A stretch of 64,000 nucleotides of DNA from UBA2988 sp965237965 (GTDB lineage Bacteria > Gemmatimonadota > Gemmatimonadetes > Longimicrobiales > Gaopeijiaceae), in the NCBI GenBank assembly GCA_965237965.1, contig CBDEGT010000003.1, forward strand, positions 806,001-870,000, in the 5' to 3' direction. A program made the translations under genes and the position numbers. The stretch's first letter is position 1. The number at the start of each line of letters is the position of its first letter. The notes beneath the pieces are model-generated. The model made no database searches and was not told the DNA's origin. It saw only the letters and a program-made list of their open reading frames with translations. Of this stretch, positions 45,806 to 54,814 are shown piece after piece.

Positions 45806-47008
45806 GGAAGCTCTGAGCAAGGCCCTTCTGGGGGCGGTGCGAGACGGAGGGAGCCGGTTTCAGCGGTCTTGGGGGCGATGACGGGCTGAAAACGCGCCCA
45901 ACCGGCATGTTCTGGCCGATGATCCCCTCGTTGCGCCCCGCGTGGGCGGATGTTTCCCGCGCCGGCCGCTCACGCCGTCGAATAGCGGCCCGCCACAAGC
46001 AGGTTCGCGAAGCCCAGGAGCAGCGCGATCCGTTCCATGTTCTTGGCCAGCCCGCGGTAGCGAACCTTCCGGTAACCGAAGCGGCGCTTCACATACAGGA
46101 ACGGGTGCTCCACCTTTGCCCGCACCGAGGCCTTGTCCCGCTCGCGCAGCCACCGCGCCCCGCCCTGCTCCAGGAGCCGCCGCCGCCCCGGTCTCATCGC
46201 CACATGCCACTGCACCGGACGGCCTCCCGTGTCCACCCACTTCTCGATCCCCCGGTAGCCCGCGTCCGCCCACACCTCCTCCTCGCCGCCGTGAAGCAAC
46301 GCCCCCGCCTCCCGAAGATCGTGCGTGTTCGCCGGCGTCGCCCGCACGCCATGCACCAGTCCCGTCTCCGCGTCCACCCCGATGTGCGCCTTCATCCCGA
46401 AGTGCCACTCGTTGCCCTTCCTCGTCTGATGCATCTCCGGATCCCGCGCCCCCTCCCGGTTCTTCGTCGATGACGGCGCCGCGATGATGCTCGCGTCCAC
46501 GATCGTCCCCGCCCGCACCCGGTAGCCCCGCTCCGCCAGGTGCGCGTTGATCTCCTCGAACAAACCACGCCCCAGCCTGTGCCGCTCCAGCAGGTGCCGA
46601 AAGTTCAGAATCGTCGTCTCGTCCGGCAGCGGACCCGTCAAACGCAGCCCCGCGAACCGCCGCACCGACTCGATCTCGTACAGCATGTCCTCCATCCCCG
46701 GGTCGCTCAGGTTGTAGAACAGCTGCACGCAGTGAATCCTCAGCATCGCCGCCAACGGGTACGGCTGCCGCCCCCGCCCCGCCTTCGGATACAACGGCCG
46801 AATCCGCGCCTCCAGACGCTCCCACGGAATCAGCGCCTCCATCCGCTCCAGAAACAGCTCCCGCCGCGTCCGCCGCTTCTTCCCCTCGTACTCCACATCC
46901 GCGAACGTCACCTGCTCCATCGTCCGCCTCCCCGATCGTCCCGCTCAGCCCTTGAACTCCCGCCCCGTAAATCTAATGTCCCAGGGACCGACTTATTCAG
47001 AGTATTCC
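45806..47008 (-). mobile_element. IS5-family element, copy 2 (1203 bp)
   Basis: It has the same ends and length as copy 1. The duplicated target is TAG (CTAG) at 45803-45805 and 47009-47011. It is inserted in the integrase. Confidence 0.9.
45970..46920 (-). CDS. IS5-family transposase, copy 2
   Basis: The 316-residue protein is identical to the product of 27060-28010, with all DDE residues. Identity implies recent transposition or gene conversion. Confidence 0.93.
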   Translation of the reverse strand: MEQVTFADVEYEGKKRRTRRELFLERMEALIPWERLEARIRPLYPKAGRGRQPYPLAAMLRIHCVQLFYNLSDPGMEDMLYEIESVRRFAGLRLTGPLPDETTILNFRHLLERHRLGRGLFEEINAHLAERGYRVRAGTIVDASIIAAPSSTKNREGARDPEMHQTRKGNEWHFGMKAHIGVDAETGLVHGVRATPANTHDLREAGALLHGGEEEVWADAGYRGIEKWVDTGGRPVQWHVAMRPGRRRLLEQGGARWLRERDKASVRAKVEHPFLYVKRRFGYRKVRYRGLAKNMERIALLLGFANLLVAGRYSTA

Positions 47009-47566
47009 TAGACAACCCGGTTGACCGGGCGATCGTGGCGCTGCCGAGGGCGAACGGCAACGCGCCGAATCATTATCGGGCGCTTCCGCACCGGGAGGTT
47101 GCGGCGGCGCTCGAAGCCATTCGCCGGGTCAGATACATACACCCGTCGGCGGTGTTGTCCGTCGAGATGATCGCGTTGACGGCGGTCCGGGCCGGAGAGG
47201 CGCGCGGGGCGCGCTGGGACGAGATCGCCGTCGAGGCTGCGAGGTGGACGATCCCGGCGTCGAGGATGAAGGCCGGGCGCGAGTTTGCCGTGCCGCTCAG
47301 CACGGGCGCGCTCGACGTGCTGGAACGGGCGCGGGCGCTGTCTCCCGAGTCGTCGCTGGTGTTTCCATCGAGAACCGGCGGGCCGCTGCCCCGGAACGCG
47401 CCGGGACGCGTGCTTCGCCGCGCCAGGGTCGCCTCGACAGTGCACGGGTTCCGTTCGAGCGCGCGGTCGTGGATGGCGGAGTCCGGCGTCCCGGCCGAGG
47501 TCGCCGAAGCCTGTCTCGCCCATGTCCCCCGCAGCCAGATCGTTCGGGCATACCAGCGAAGAGGTC

Positions 47567-48703
47567 GTCGCAACACCTCGAGAGGGAGGAGAGCGAGAAG
47601 AGATTGCGGTTCTTCAAGCCCGCGGTTGTGGCGTACGTGAGATCGCCCGGCAGTTGCGCCGCTCATCGTCGACGATCTCGCGAGAACTGCGGCGGAACGC
47701 AGCAACGCGAAGTGGAAACCTCGAGTATCGAGCCACGACCGCCCAATGGCATGCCGATCGGCGAGCGAAGCGTCCGAAAGTTGCCAAACTCGCTGCGAAC
47801 GGCGAACTGAGGCAGTATGTGCAGGATCGCCTCGGAGGCCTGATCGCGGCTCCAGACGGGGCGGCCGTGCCGGGCCCAAATGTACGCTGGGTCGGGCGTC
47901 GCCGTGGTCGCCGACAAGACCGGCGGTGGGCGGCCTCGTGGAGTCCTGAGCAGATCGCCAACAGGCTACGGGTCGACTTCCCCGATGATGAGTCCATGCG
48001 GATATCGCACGAAGCCATTTACCAGGCGCTCTACGTTCAGGGACGCGGTGCGCTGCGTCGGGAGCTGACGGCGTGCCTTCGGACGGGACGCGCGCTACGG
48101 GTGCCTCGAGCTCGCGCCCGCAGACGGGGTAAGACGTTCGTTCGCCCCGAGATCATGATCAGCGAGCGACCGGCCGAGGCGGACGACCGCGCCGTTCCTG
48201 GGCACTGGGAAGGCGACCTAATCCTGGGGTTAAGCAGCTCGGCGATCGGAACGCTGGTCGAGCGAACCTCCCGGTTCACCATGCTCCTCCACCTCCCTCG
48301 CCTCCACAGACACGACGAGCCCAGGACCAAGAACGGGCCAGCGTTGGCTGGGCACGGCGCCGAAGCCGTCCGGGACGCGATCGCTTCGTCGATCACGACC
48401 CTGCCCGAGCAACTCCGCCGGTCTCTGACGTGGGACCAGGGAGCAGAGATGGCTCAGCACGCACAGCTTCGCATCGACACTGGGCTGGCCGTCTACTTCT
48501 GCGACCCACAGAGCCCGTGGCAGCGCGGCACGAACGAAAACACCAACGGCTTGTTGAGACAGTACTTCCCCAAAGGCACTGACCTCAGCAAACATACCGC
48601 TGACGATCTCGCCGCCGTCGCGGCCGCTCTTAACAGCCGCCCCCGCAAGACCCTCGGTTGGAAAACCCCGGCGGAAACCCTGGAAGATCTCTTACATCGC
48701 TGA
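47567..48703 (+). pseudogene. IS30-family transposase, N-terminally fused/truncated
   Basis: The frame reads REEIAVLQARGCGVREIARQ, LRRSSSTISRELRRNA (HTH), then the catalytic core: GHWEGDLILGLSSSAIGTLV, SLTWDQGAEMAQHAQLR and NENTNGLLRQYFPKGT, ending KTPAETLEDLLHR. All three acidic residues are present. The start is missing: the open frame continues back through the integrase tail to 47285, so any product is a fusion. No terminal repeats are resolved. From 48704 to 48925 no gene is seen. Confidence 0.8.
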
Positions 48704-49051
48704 ACCGGACCTCCACCTTGCGCTGAGTTCTCAACAGCTCCGGTATCTCCTGCCTTCCACGACCTTCGGTCGCTTCTGACTCCCTCGGAATTGGAGAGAT
48801 CAAGAACCCCCTCTGTCTGGACCCCGTCGCCCTCGCCAATCTATTGTCCAGTGGAATCGGGGGCGCAAAAACCCCCTTCAACACGGTGCTGTTGCGACGA
48901 CCCCTTGAACCTGGGTAGTGAGGGCATGAGCAGAACCGTGACAGAGGCGCCGACAAGTGAGGACTGGGACCTGCTAGTATCGTTCTTCCCGAGCAACTGG
49001 CAGGAGCTGGCAGCGGAGACGGGAGCGCTGCGAGGGTTGCGCAAGGACAAG

Positions 49052-50508
49052 GAAGCTGTCCCAACCGTAGTTGAAGGTTCCTGATAGGGGAGAAAGAAAA
49101 GTGGTGGCTCCGGGGGTCCCGGGCCGATAGGCTCGGGTAGGCAAAAACCCCAACACGGAGCCACCACGATGAAGAGAACGTACGAGGTAAGGGATCGGGC
49201 GGACAAGCGCGCGATCAGGGAGTTCCTGAAGCGGGAGGGGCAGTTTCTGCTTCCGATGCTTGAGCTCGTGGAGCAGACGGAGGTCGCGATCGACGAAGTC
49301 ATCCAGGTGATGGGACGAGCGACGATCGAAGCGGTGCTGGAGATGAGCGCCGAGGGTGTGGCAGGCGTGAAGCAGGCAGGTCGGTCACGAGCGGAAGACG
49401 ACACGGCGTGGTATGGCCGGCAGGGTGGTGTGGTTTACCTGTCGGACCGGAAGGTGCGTGTGGAGCGGCCACGGCTCAGGCGCCGGGGCGCCGGGGAGGG
49501 TGGCGAGGTCGAGGTGCCGGCGTACGCAGCGATGCGGAGACCGGGCGCCGTGGCGGATCGGATGCTCGAGGTCCTGATGGCGGGGGTGAGCACGCGGAAG
49601 TACGGCCGTGTGATCGGTGAGATGGCCGACACGGTCGGGGTGAGCAAGTCGGTGGTGAGCCGTGAGACGGTCGAGGCCTCGGAGCGCGTGCTGAAGGAGC
49701 TGATGGAGCGCCGGCTGGATGCGTGGGACCTCCTGGTGATCTACCTGGACGGGATCCAGATGGGCTCGCACCACGTGCTTGCTGCGGTAGGCGTGGACTC
49801 AGACGGAAAGAAGCACGTGCTGGGCGTGAGGGAAGGAGCGAGTGAGAACGCCGAGGTGACCAGCGCGCTCCTAGAGGATCTGGTCGAGCGCGGCCTGGAC
49901 CCGGGCAGGCGGCGGCTGTTCGTGATCGATGGCTCGAAAGCGCTCAGGAAGGCGATCGAGAAGGTGTTCGGCCAACGTCACCCCATCCAGCGCTGCCGCA
50001 ACCACAAGCTCCGCAACGTGCTGGGTCATCTGCCGAAGGATCAGCATCCTCAGGTGAAGGCGGCGTTCCGGGCGGCGATGAAGCTGGACGCGAAGCAGGG
50101 CGAGCAGAAGCTCGAGCAGCTCGCCCGATGGCTCGAGCGCGACCACCCCTCGGCCTCGGCCAGCCTACGCGAAGGCCTCAGCGAGATGTTCACGATCAAC
50201 CGGCTCGGCCTCCCGCCGCGGCTGAGGAAGTGCCTGGGCTCGACCAACCTGATCGACAGCACCCACTCGGGCGTAAGACGGAAGACCCGCAGGGTGACCA
50301 ACTGGAAGAACGGAGCGATGGCCTTGCGCTGGGCTGCGGCCTCGTTCGTGGAGACCGAGAAGAGCTACCGGAGGATCATCGGCTACGACCAGCTCTGGAT
50401 GCTCAGGGCCCACCTCGACGACCATGAACCGGTTGCCGAAATGAGAAAGGCAGGCTAACAAGGAGACTCTCCGGAGCCACCACCTTCAACTGTCAGCGGG
50501 ACACCATC
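49052..50508 (+). mobile_element. IS256-family element type B, complete (1457 bp)
   Basis: Imperfect 27-base terminal repeats: GAAGCTGTCCCAACCG... on the left, and GATGGTGTCCCGCTGAC... as the complement of the right; both continue into AGTTGAAGGT. AGGACAAG is duplicated at 49044-49051 and 50509-50516, the 8-bp duplication expected for IS256 elements. Confidence 0.93.
49169..50458 (+). CDS. IS256-family transposase type B
   Basis: The intact 429-residue Mutator-type transposase starts MKRTYEVRDRADKRAIREFL. DDE residues lie in LLVIYLDGIQMGSHHVLAAV, RRRLFVIDGSKALRKAIEKV and the CLGSTNLIDSTHSGVRR region; RCRNHKLRNVLGHLP is the conserved Cys/His block. Its C-terminal third is identical to the fragment at 22505-22826. 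Confidence 0.93.
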   Translation: MKRTYEVRDRADKRAIREFLKREGQFLLPMLELVEQTEVAIDEVIQVMGRATIEAVLEMSAEGVAGVKQAGRSRAEDDTAWYGRQGGVVYLSDRKVRVERPRLRRRGAGEGGEVEVPAYAAMRRPGAVADRMLEVLMAGVSTRKYGRVIGEMADTVGVSKSVVSRETVEASERVLKELMERRLDAWDLLVIYLDGIQMGSHHVLAAVGVDSDGKKHVLGVREGASENAEVTSALLEDLVERGLDPGRRRLFVIDGSKALRKAIEKVFGQRHPIQRCRNHKLRNVLGHLPKDQHPQVKAAFRAAMKLDAKQGEQKLEQLARWLERDHPSASASLREGLSEMFTINRLGLPPRLRKCLGSTNLIDSTHSGVRRKTRRVTNWKNGAMALRWAAASFVETEKSYRRIIGYDQLWMLRAHLDDHEPVAEMRKAG

Positions 50509-51817
50509 AGGACAAGTCGCCGGAGAAGCTGCTGCGGACGCTGCTGATCCATCTCGGATGCGGGCATTCGCTGAGAGAAACGGTCGTGCGGGCTCGGCAG
50601 GCGAGCTTGGCGGATCTGTCGGACGTGGCGCTGCTGAAGCGGCTCCGGAAATCGCGGGACTGGCTGTATGCGTTGTGCGTGGAACTGTTCCGGGAGCACG
50701 GCATCGCGGTCTCGTCGGACGGGGGCTTCCAAGTGCGGGTCTTGGACGCCACGACCGTGCAGGAGCCGGGCCGGACCGGATCGTTGTGGAGGCTGCATTA
50801 CAGCGTCAACTTGCCTTCGTTGGGCTGCGACTTCTTCAAGCTGACCGGGACGGAAGGGTCCGGGGCGGGCGAGTCGTTCAAACAGTTTCCGATCCGTCCG
50901 GGTGACTACGTGCTGGCCGACCGGGCCTACTCGAACGCGGCCGGGATCCAGCATGTGGCGATGGCCGGCGGTCACGTAACGGTGCGGGTGAACACCGGGA
51001 CGCTGCCGCTGGAGACCGCGGACGGTCAGCCGTTCGAGTTGCTGACAGCCGTGGAATCCCTCGAGCGGCCTGGACCGGTCGGCGCATGGGCGGTGCGCAC
51101 GGCGGCCAAGGCCGGCCCCCCGGTCGCAGGCCGAATCTGCGCCGTGCGCAAGACCGACGAAGCGATCGCGGCCGCGCACGCCAAGATCCGCAAGACAGCC
51201 CAGCGCAAGCAAAGCCAGGTCCGGCCGCAAACCCTGCATTTTGCCCGCTACGTCATCGTCTTCACGACCTACCCCCCGGAGGAGTTCTCGCCAGCCGACG
51301 TTCTGGAATGGTACCGCCTACGCTGGCAGGTCGAGCTGGTCTTCAAGCGCTTCAAGTCCCTGGCCCGCCTCGGACATCTGCCGAAGTATGATGACGAAAG
51401 CGCGCAGGCCTGGCTGTACGGCAAACTGCTCGTGGCACTGCTGGTCGAGAAAGTCGTGCGCCACGCCGTGGCTATTTCCCCCTGGGGATACGACGTCGCG
51501 ACAACGTCAGCCCCGCAGCCCTTGGCGTGACTTCAAGTTCGCACTCCACCAAGTCGCACGGGCCATCGAACCGGAGTTCTCTCTCGAAAAGATGATCCGC
51601 GAGTGGAGCAAGATCTCGGCTTCCCTGGCCGAACCTCCAAGGCAGAGACTCAACCAGGTGGACCGCCACTTCCCGATAAACTACACAAGTTAGCGCTTAT
51701 GGGGGTACCCCCGTACGTGTGTGTCCCGCTCTTTCGGACGAGTGGCGGGACGGGTGGTCGTCTCCCACGACTGTCCCCGATTAATGCCGGGGAAGACATC
51801 TCCGGAGTTCTTCCGAA

Positions 51818-53917
51818 GTGGACGTCCGATCGGGCGTGCCTAGCGCCCGGTGCCATGGATCCGCAAACGGAGAAGCTGCCACGCGACGATCGTGGATTTG
51901 GGCTCTACCCTCGATGGCCATCCTCATTTCGGCGGATGTCGCTTTCGCACAGATCAGTCCCACACACAGCCAGGACGGGGAGTACATCAGCGGGCGGGTG
52001 ATCTCCGAGGAGGGGACCGCCGAGGCGGGAGTCTGGGTGATTGCGGAGGCGAAGGATGTGATGGCGAATGACGGCCGCGGCCCCGACTCGTACCGGAAGA
52101 TCGTGGTCACGGACGACGACGGGAGATTCGTGGTCCCCGATCTTCCCGACGGTACGTACGATGTGTGGGTGCGGGGCTACGGGTTGGTCGACTCGCGAGT
52201 CTCGTGGACGCTGCCCGGGGATGTGCAGGTTCGACCCGGGGCCAGAGACGTCGAGATCTCGGTGAAGAAGGCAGCGACGGTACAGGAGGCTGCAAAGGTC
52301 TATCCCGCCAACTATTGGTACTCGCTGCTGAAGCTGCCGCCGGCCAGTGCGTTTCCGGGCAACGGACAGTACATCGCCAACGGCATGGGAAGTCAGAGTG
52401 AGTGGATGGGAGAGCTCAAGCTCAGCTGCAACCTGTGTCACCAGATCGGCACGTCTGCTACGCGTTTCGCGACGCGTGAAGCCTGGGATGTCGGAATGCG
52501 CAAATCGCCGAACATGTTCCAAGACGCGACGGAATTCGGGTACGAGGCGTTCCTGGACGTGTTCGGGGATTGGTCTAAGAGGATCCACAGCGGTGAGGTA
52601 CCGCCAGTGCCGCCCAGGCCGACGGGAGCCGAGCGCAACGTGGTGGTCACACAATGGGAAGTGGCCGATCTGTACACGCACCCGCACGACATTACGGCCA
52701 CGGATCGCCGCGATCCCACCAGCAATGCGAACGGGCCGGTCTATCTGGTCGACTACGCGCAGGACTGGCTGGTCACGATCGATCCAGTCGGGAACAGCTG
52801 GAAGCGAACGCGCGTTCCCACGCATCCGATGGACAAGGAACCCACGCAAGGGTACACCGCCATGGGGAACGCGGTCGCCGGCGGGCACACGAACTTCGAG
52901 GGCATCTACAGCCATTCGCTGACGCAGCCCCATAATCCGATGATGGACGAGCATGGGCGCGTGTGGATGACCACGAGGGTCAGTTCTTGGCAGCCGGATT
53001 ACTGTCCGGACGGAACCTGGGAGTCGGACTCGTACACCATGTACGATCCCGCGACGGGCGAGATGGAGGTCATCCCGACTTGCTTCAGGACGCACCATCT
53101 GGAGTTCGCAGACGGACCTGAAGGTCGTCTGTGGAGTTGTGGACTCGGGTATCTCGACACCAACGAGTATGATCCAAAGGACCCTCTGAAGGCGCAGGGC
53201 TGGTCCGACTTCATGGCTGACTCAGATGGGGACGGCGTGGGTGATACGGAGCTCGACCGCAGTGGGTATGGCATCTACCCGAGTCCGGACGGGTCTGCGT
53301 GGAACTCTCAAGTTCGTGGTCCCTATCCAGGCAGGATCAACCGTTGGGATCCGGCCACGGACAAGTTCGAGACGTACACTCCTCCCTACGGCAGCGGGCC
53401 ACGGGGCATCACCGTAGACTCGAACGGGGTCGTGTGGACGGCGTTGGCGGGAAGTGGTCACCTGGCCCGGTTCGACCGCAGCAAGTGCAGCCAGACGTGG
53501 GGATTGGGTGACCAGTGCCCTGAGGGCTGGACGCTGTGGAAGATCCCGGGTCCGAACTTCCAGGGATTCGAACCGAATCACCCCGAGGATAACGCCAGCT
53601 CCACTCAGCTGTACTACATCTGGGTGGATCGATACAACGCGTCGGGATTCGGCGAGAACACGGTGGTCGTCAATGGCACGGGGGCGGATGCGCTGTTCCT
53701 CTTCGATCAGGAGAGCGAGGAGTTCATGACGATCCGCGTACCGTATCCGCTTCAGTACAACTCGCGGGGATCTGACGCTCGTGTCGACGATGCCGACGCC
53801 GGATGGAAAGGCCAGGGTCTTTGGTCGATGTACAGCTCGACGAGTAGCATGCTGACCGAGACGAAGCGGCCGTCGCTGGTCCGTATGCAGCTACGCCCCG
53901 ACCCGTTGGCTTACTAG
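51818..53917 (+). CDS. Secreted protein: regulatory beta-domain, CxxCH haem site, propeller
   Basis: The 699-residue protein has a likely signal (WIWALPSMAILISADVAFAQ), so export to the periplasm is expected; the exact start (GTG 51818 or later) is uncertain. A carboxypeptidase-regulatory-like domain follows (YISGRVISEEGTAEAGVWVI to GTYDVWVRGYGLVDSR). A single c-type haem motif (LSCNLCHQIG) lies near residue 205. The remainder has repeated blades (VYLVDYAQDWLVTIDPVGNS, RINRWDPATDKFETYTPPYG, PRGITVDSNGVVWTALAGSG) like virginiamycin-B-lyase or NHL propellers. The combination suggests a periplasmic redox or binding protein; no reaction is claimed. A strong terminator follows. Confidence 0.8.
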   Translation: MDVRSGVPSARCHGSANGEAATRRSWIWALPSMAILISADVAFAQISPTHSQDGEYISGRVISEEGTAEAGVWVIAEAKDVMANDGRGPDSYRKIVVTDDDGRFVVPDLPDGTYDVWVRGYGLVDSRVSWTLPGDVQVRPGARDVEISVKKAATVQEAAKVYPANYWYSLLKLPPASAFPGNGQYIANGMGSQSEWMGELKLSCNLCHQIGTSATRFATREAWDVGMRKSPNMFQDATEFGYEAFLDVFGDWSKRIHSGEVPPVPPRPTGAERNVVVTQWEVADLYTHPHDITATDRRDPTSNANGPVYLVDYAQDWLVTIDPVGNSWKRTRVPTHPMDKEPTQGYTAMGNAVAGGHTNFEGIYSHSLTQPHNPMMDEHGRVWMTTRVSSWQPDYCPDGTWESDSYTMYDPATGEMEVIPTCFRTHHLEFADGPEGRLWSCGLGYLDTNEYDPKDPLKAQGWSDFMADSDGDGVGDTELDRSGYGIYPSPDGSAWNSQVRGPYPGRINRWDPATDKFETYTPPYGSGPRGITVDSNGVVWTALAGSGHLARFDRSKCSQTWGLGDQCPEGWTLWKIPGPNFQGFEPNHPEDNASSTQLYYIWVDRYNASGFGENTVVVNGTGADALFLFDQESEEFMTIRVPYPLQYNSRGSDARVDDADAGWKGQGLWSMYSSTSSMLTETKRPSLVRMQLRPDPLAY

Positions 53918-53964
53918 AGGATGCGGGTCAAAACGCTGCCGCCATCGTTGTAGGCCAAGGCATG

Positions 53965-54002
53965 AGCGGCCCCCACGACCCTTTGTGGCCGTGGGGGCCG
54001 CT
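53965..54002 (+). terminator. Strong terminator hairpin
   Basis: AGCGGCCCCCACG (53965-53977) pairs perfectly with CGTGGGGGCCGCT (53990-54002), followed by TCTCCCT. It serves the propeller gene and possibly the converging minus-strand fragment. Confidence 0.75.
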
Positions 54003-54029
54003 TCTCCCTACCGCGCCACATCTTCCTCA

Positions 54030-54335
54030 CTAGACGAAATAGTCTGACACCTCGATCCCGTACCGACCGGGATCCGTCACCTTGATGATCGACCGGGTGA
54101 AGTGGCCCTGCGGACCAGGCTCGGCGAGGTCCGCGAGCGGTGGATCGTCGAGCCACGTCCCATCCACGTCGCTGATGATCCGAACGGTGGGGCGATGGAT
54201 GTGCGACATGTCAGGGTTGGCCGCGTGCACAATCGCGAGCTCGAAGGTATCCAGAATCACCAGCGTACCTACGGGATAGATGCCGAGGAGATTGATCAGG
54301 GCTTTGACAACCACCGGGTCGAAGCCCAGCTCCCG
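54030..54335 (-). pseudogene. HD-domain phosphohydrolase, C-terminal fragment
   Basis: The minus strand reads RELGFDPVVVKALINLLGIY, PVGTLVILDTFELAIVHAAN and ITKVTDP-like SIIKVTDPGRYGIEVSDYFV, the conserved tail found after HD-GYP or HD domains (FDPxxVKxxINLLGIYPVGT). The catalytic HD part is absent. Homology ends at about 54335 where an amidohydrolase fragment starts on the other strand. Confidence 0.7.
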
Positions 54336-54671
54336 ATCGATCGCGGCGTGAACTTCACGATCCACAACGACGCAACGGTCGTTCCCCCGGACATCATGCG
54401 GCTGGTGTCGATCACGGTGAACCGGAAGGGCCGCAGTGGCCGTGTGCTCGGACCCCATCAGCGGGCGACGATTCAAGAGGCGCTGCACGCCGTCACGCTT
54501 GGCGGGGCCTATCAGTATTTCGAGGAAGACACGAAGGGCTCGATCACCGTCGGGAAACAGGCCGATCTGGTGATCCTGGGAGAGAACCCGCTGACGGCAG
54601 ATCCGGCCGAGCTCGAGCACATCCCGATCCTGGAGACGTTCTCGAGGGGCAGATCGGTCTTCACGAGGTGA
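54336..54671 (+). pseudogene. Amidohydrolase (YtcJ-like), C-terminal fragment
   Basis: RGVNFTIHNDATVVPPDIMR, LGPHQRATIQEALHAVTLGG and KGSITVGKQADLVILGENPL are the closing motifs of metal-dependent amidohydrolases (HNDA with the catalytic Asp; GKxADLVIL). About 450 upstream residues are missing. It is fused head-to-head with the HD-domain fragment. Confidence 0.8.
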
Positions 54672-54814
54672 GTCGGGGGACCACCACGGAAGACCCCGTA
54701 TGGTCACCTTCTCGAGCCCGAGGCCCGGGAGGGAAGGGGACGCATCCAGTCGACTTCGACGGCGCTTACGCGGCCGTCGCGCTTCTCTATCGCTGCGGGG
54801 AAGACCCGATCGGC

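Larger units (their letters stand above)
45496..47566 (+). pseudogene. Phage-type integrase split by IS5 and cut by IS30
   Basis: Upstream of the IS5 the frame reads IPTFGEAAERTIELHRNGWK and KPAAAQKARNRIAAVFRWCI, a core-binding domain. After it, DNPVDRAIVALPRANGN and the catalytic domain follow: Arg in IALTAVRAGEARGARW, STVHGFRSSARSWMAE with HxxR, and CLAHVPRSQIVRAYQR with His and Tyr. The two parts join in frame through CTAG, once the IS and its duplication are removed. The last residues run into the IS30 transposase at about 47566. The N-terminal fragment at 43548 may or may not come from the same gene. Confidence 0.85.
48926..51693 (+). pseudogene. IS4-family transposase, copy 2, interrupted by IS256
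   Basis: ATG 48926 opens MSRTVTEAPTSEDWDLLVSF, FPSNWQELAAETGALRG and RKDK, where IS256 type B is inserted. It resumes in frame at 50517 with SPEKLLRTLLIHLGCGHSLR and continues through the DDE core to QPLA. As in copy 1, the first frame ends at 51530, whereas the neighbouring frame continues SPWRDFKFALHQVARAIEPE to NYTS at 51693. The uninterrupted transposase would be about 435 residues with one frameshift. The right end lies near the shared sequence AAGTTAGCGCTTATGGG at 51689. Confidence 0.85.
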
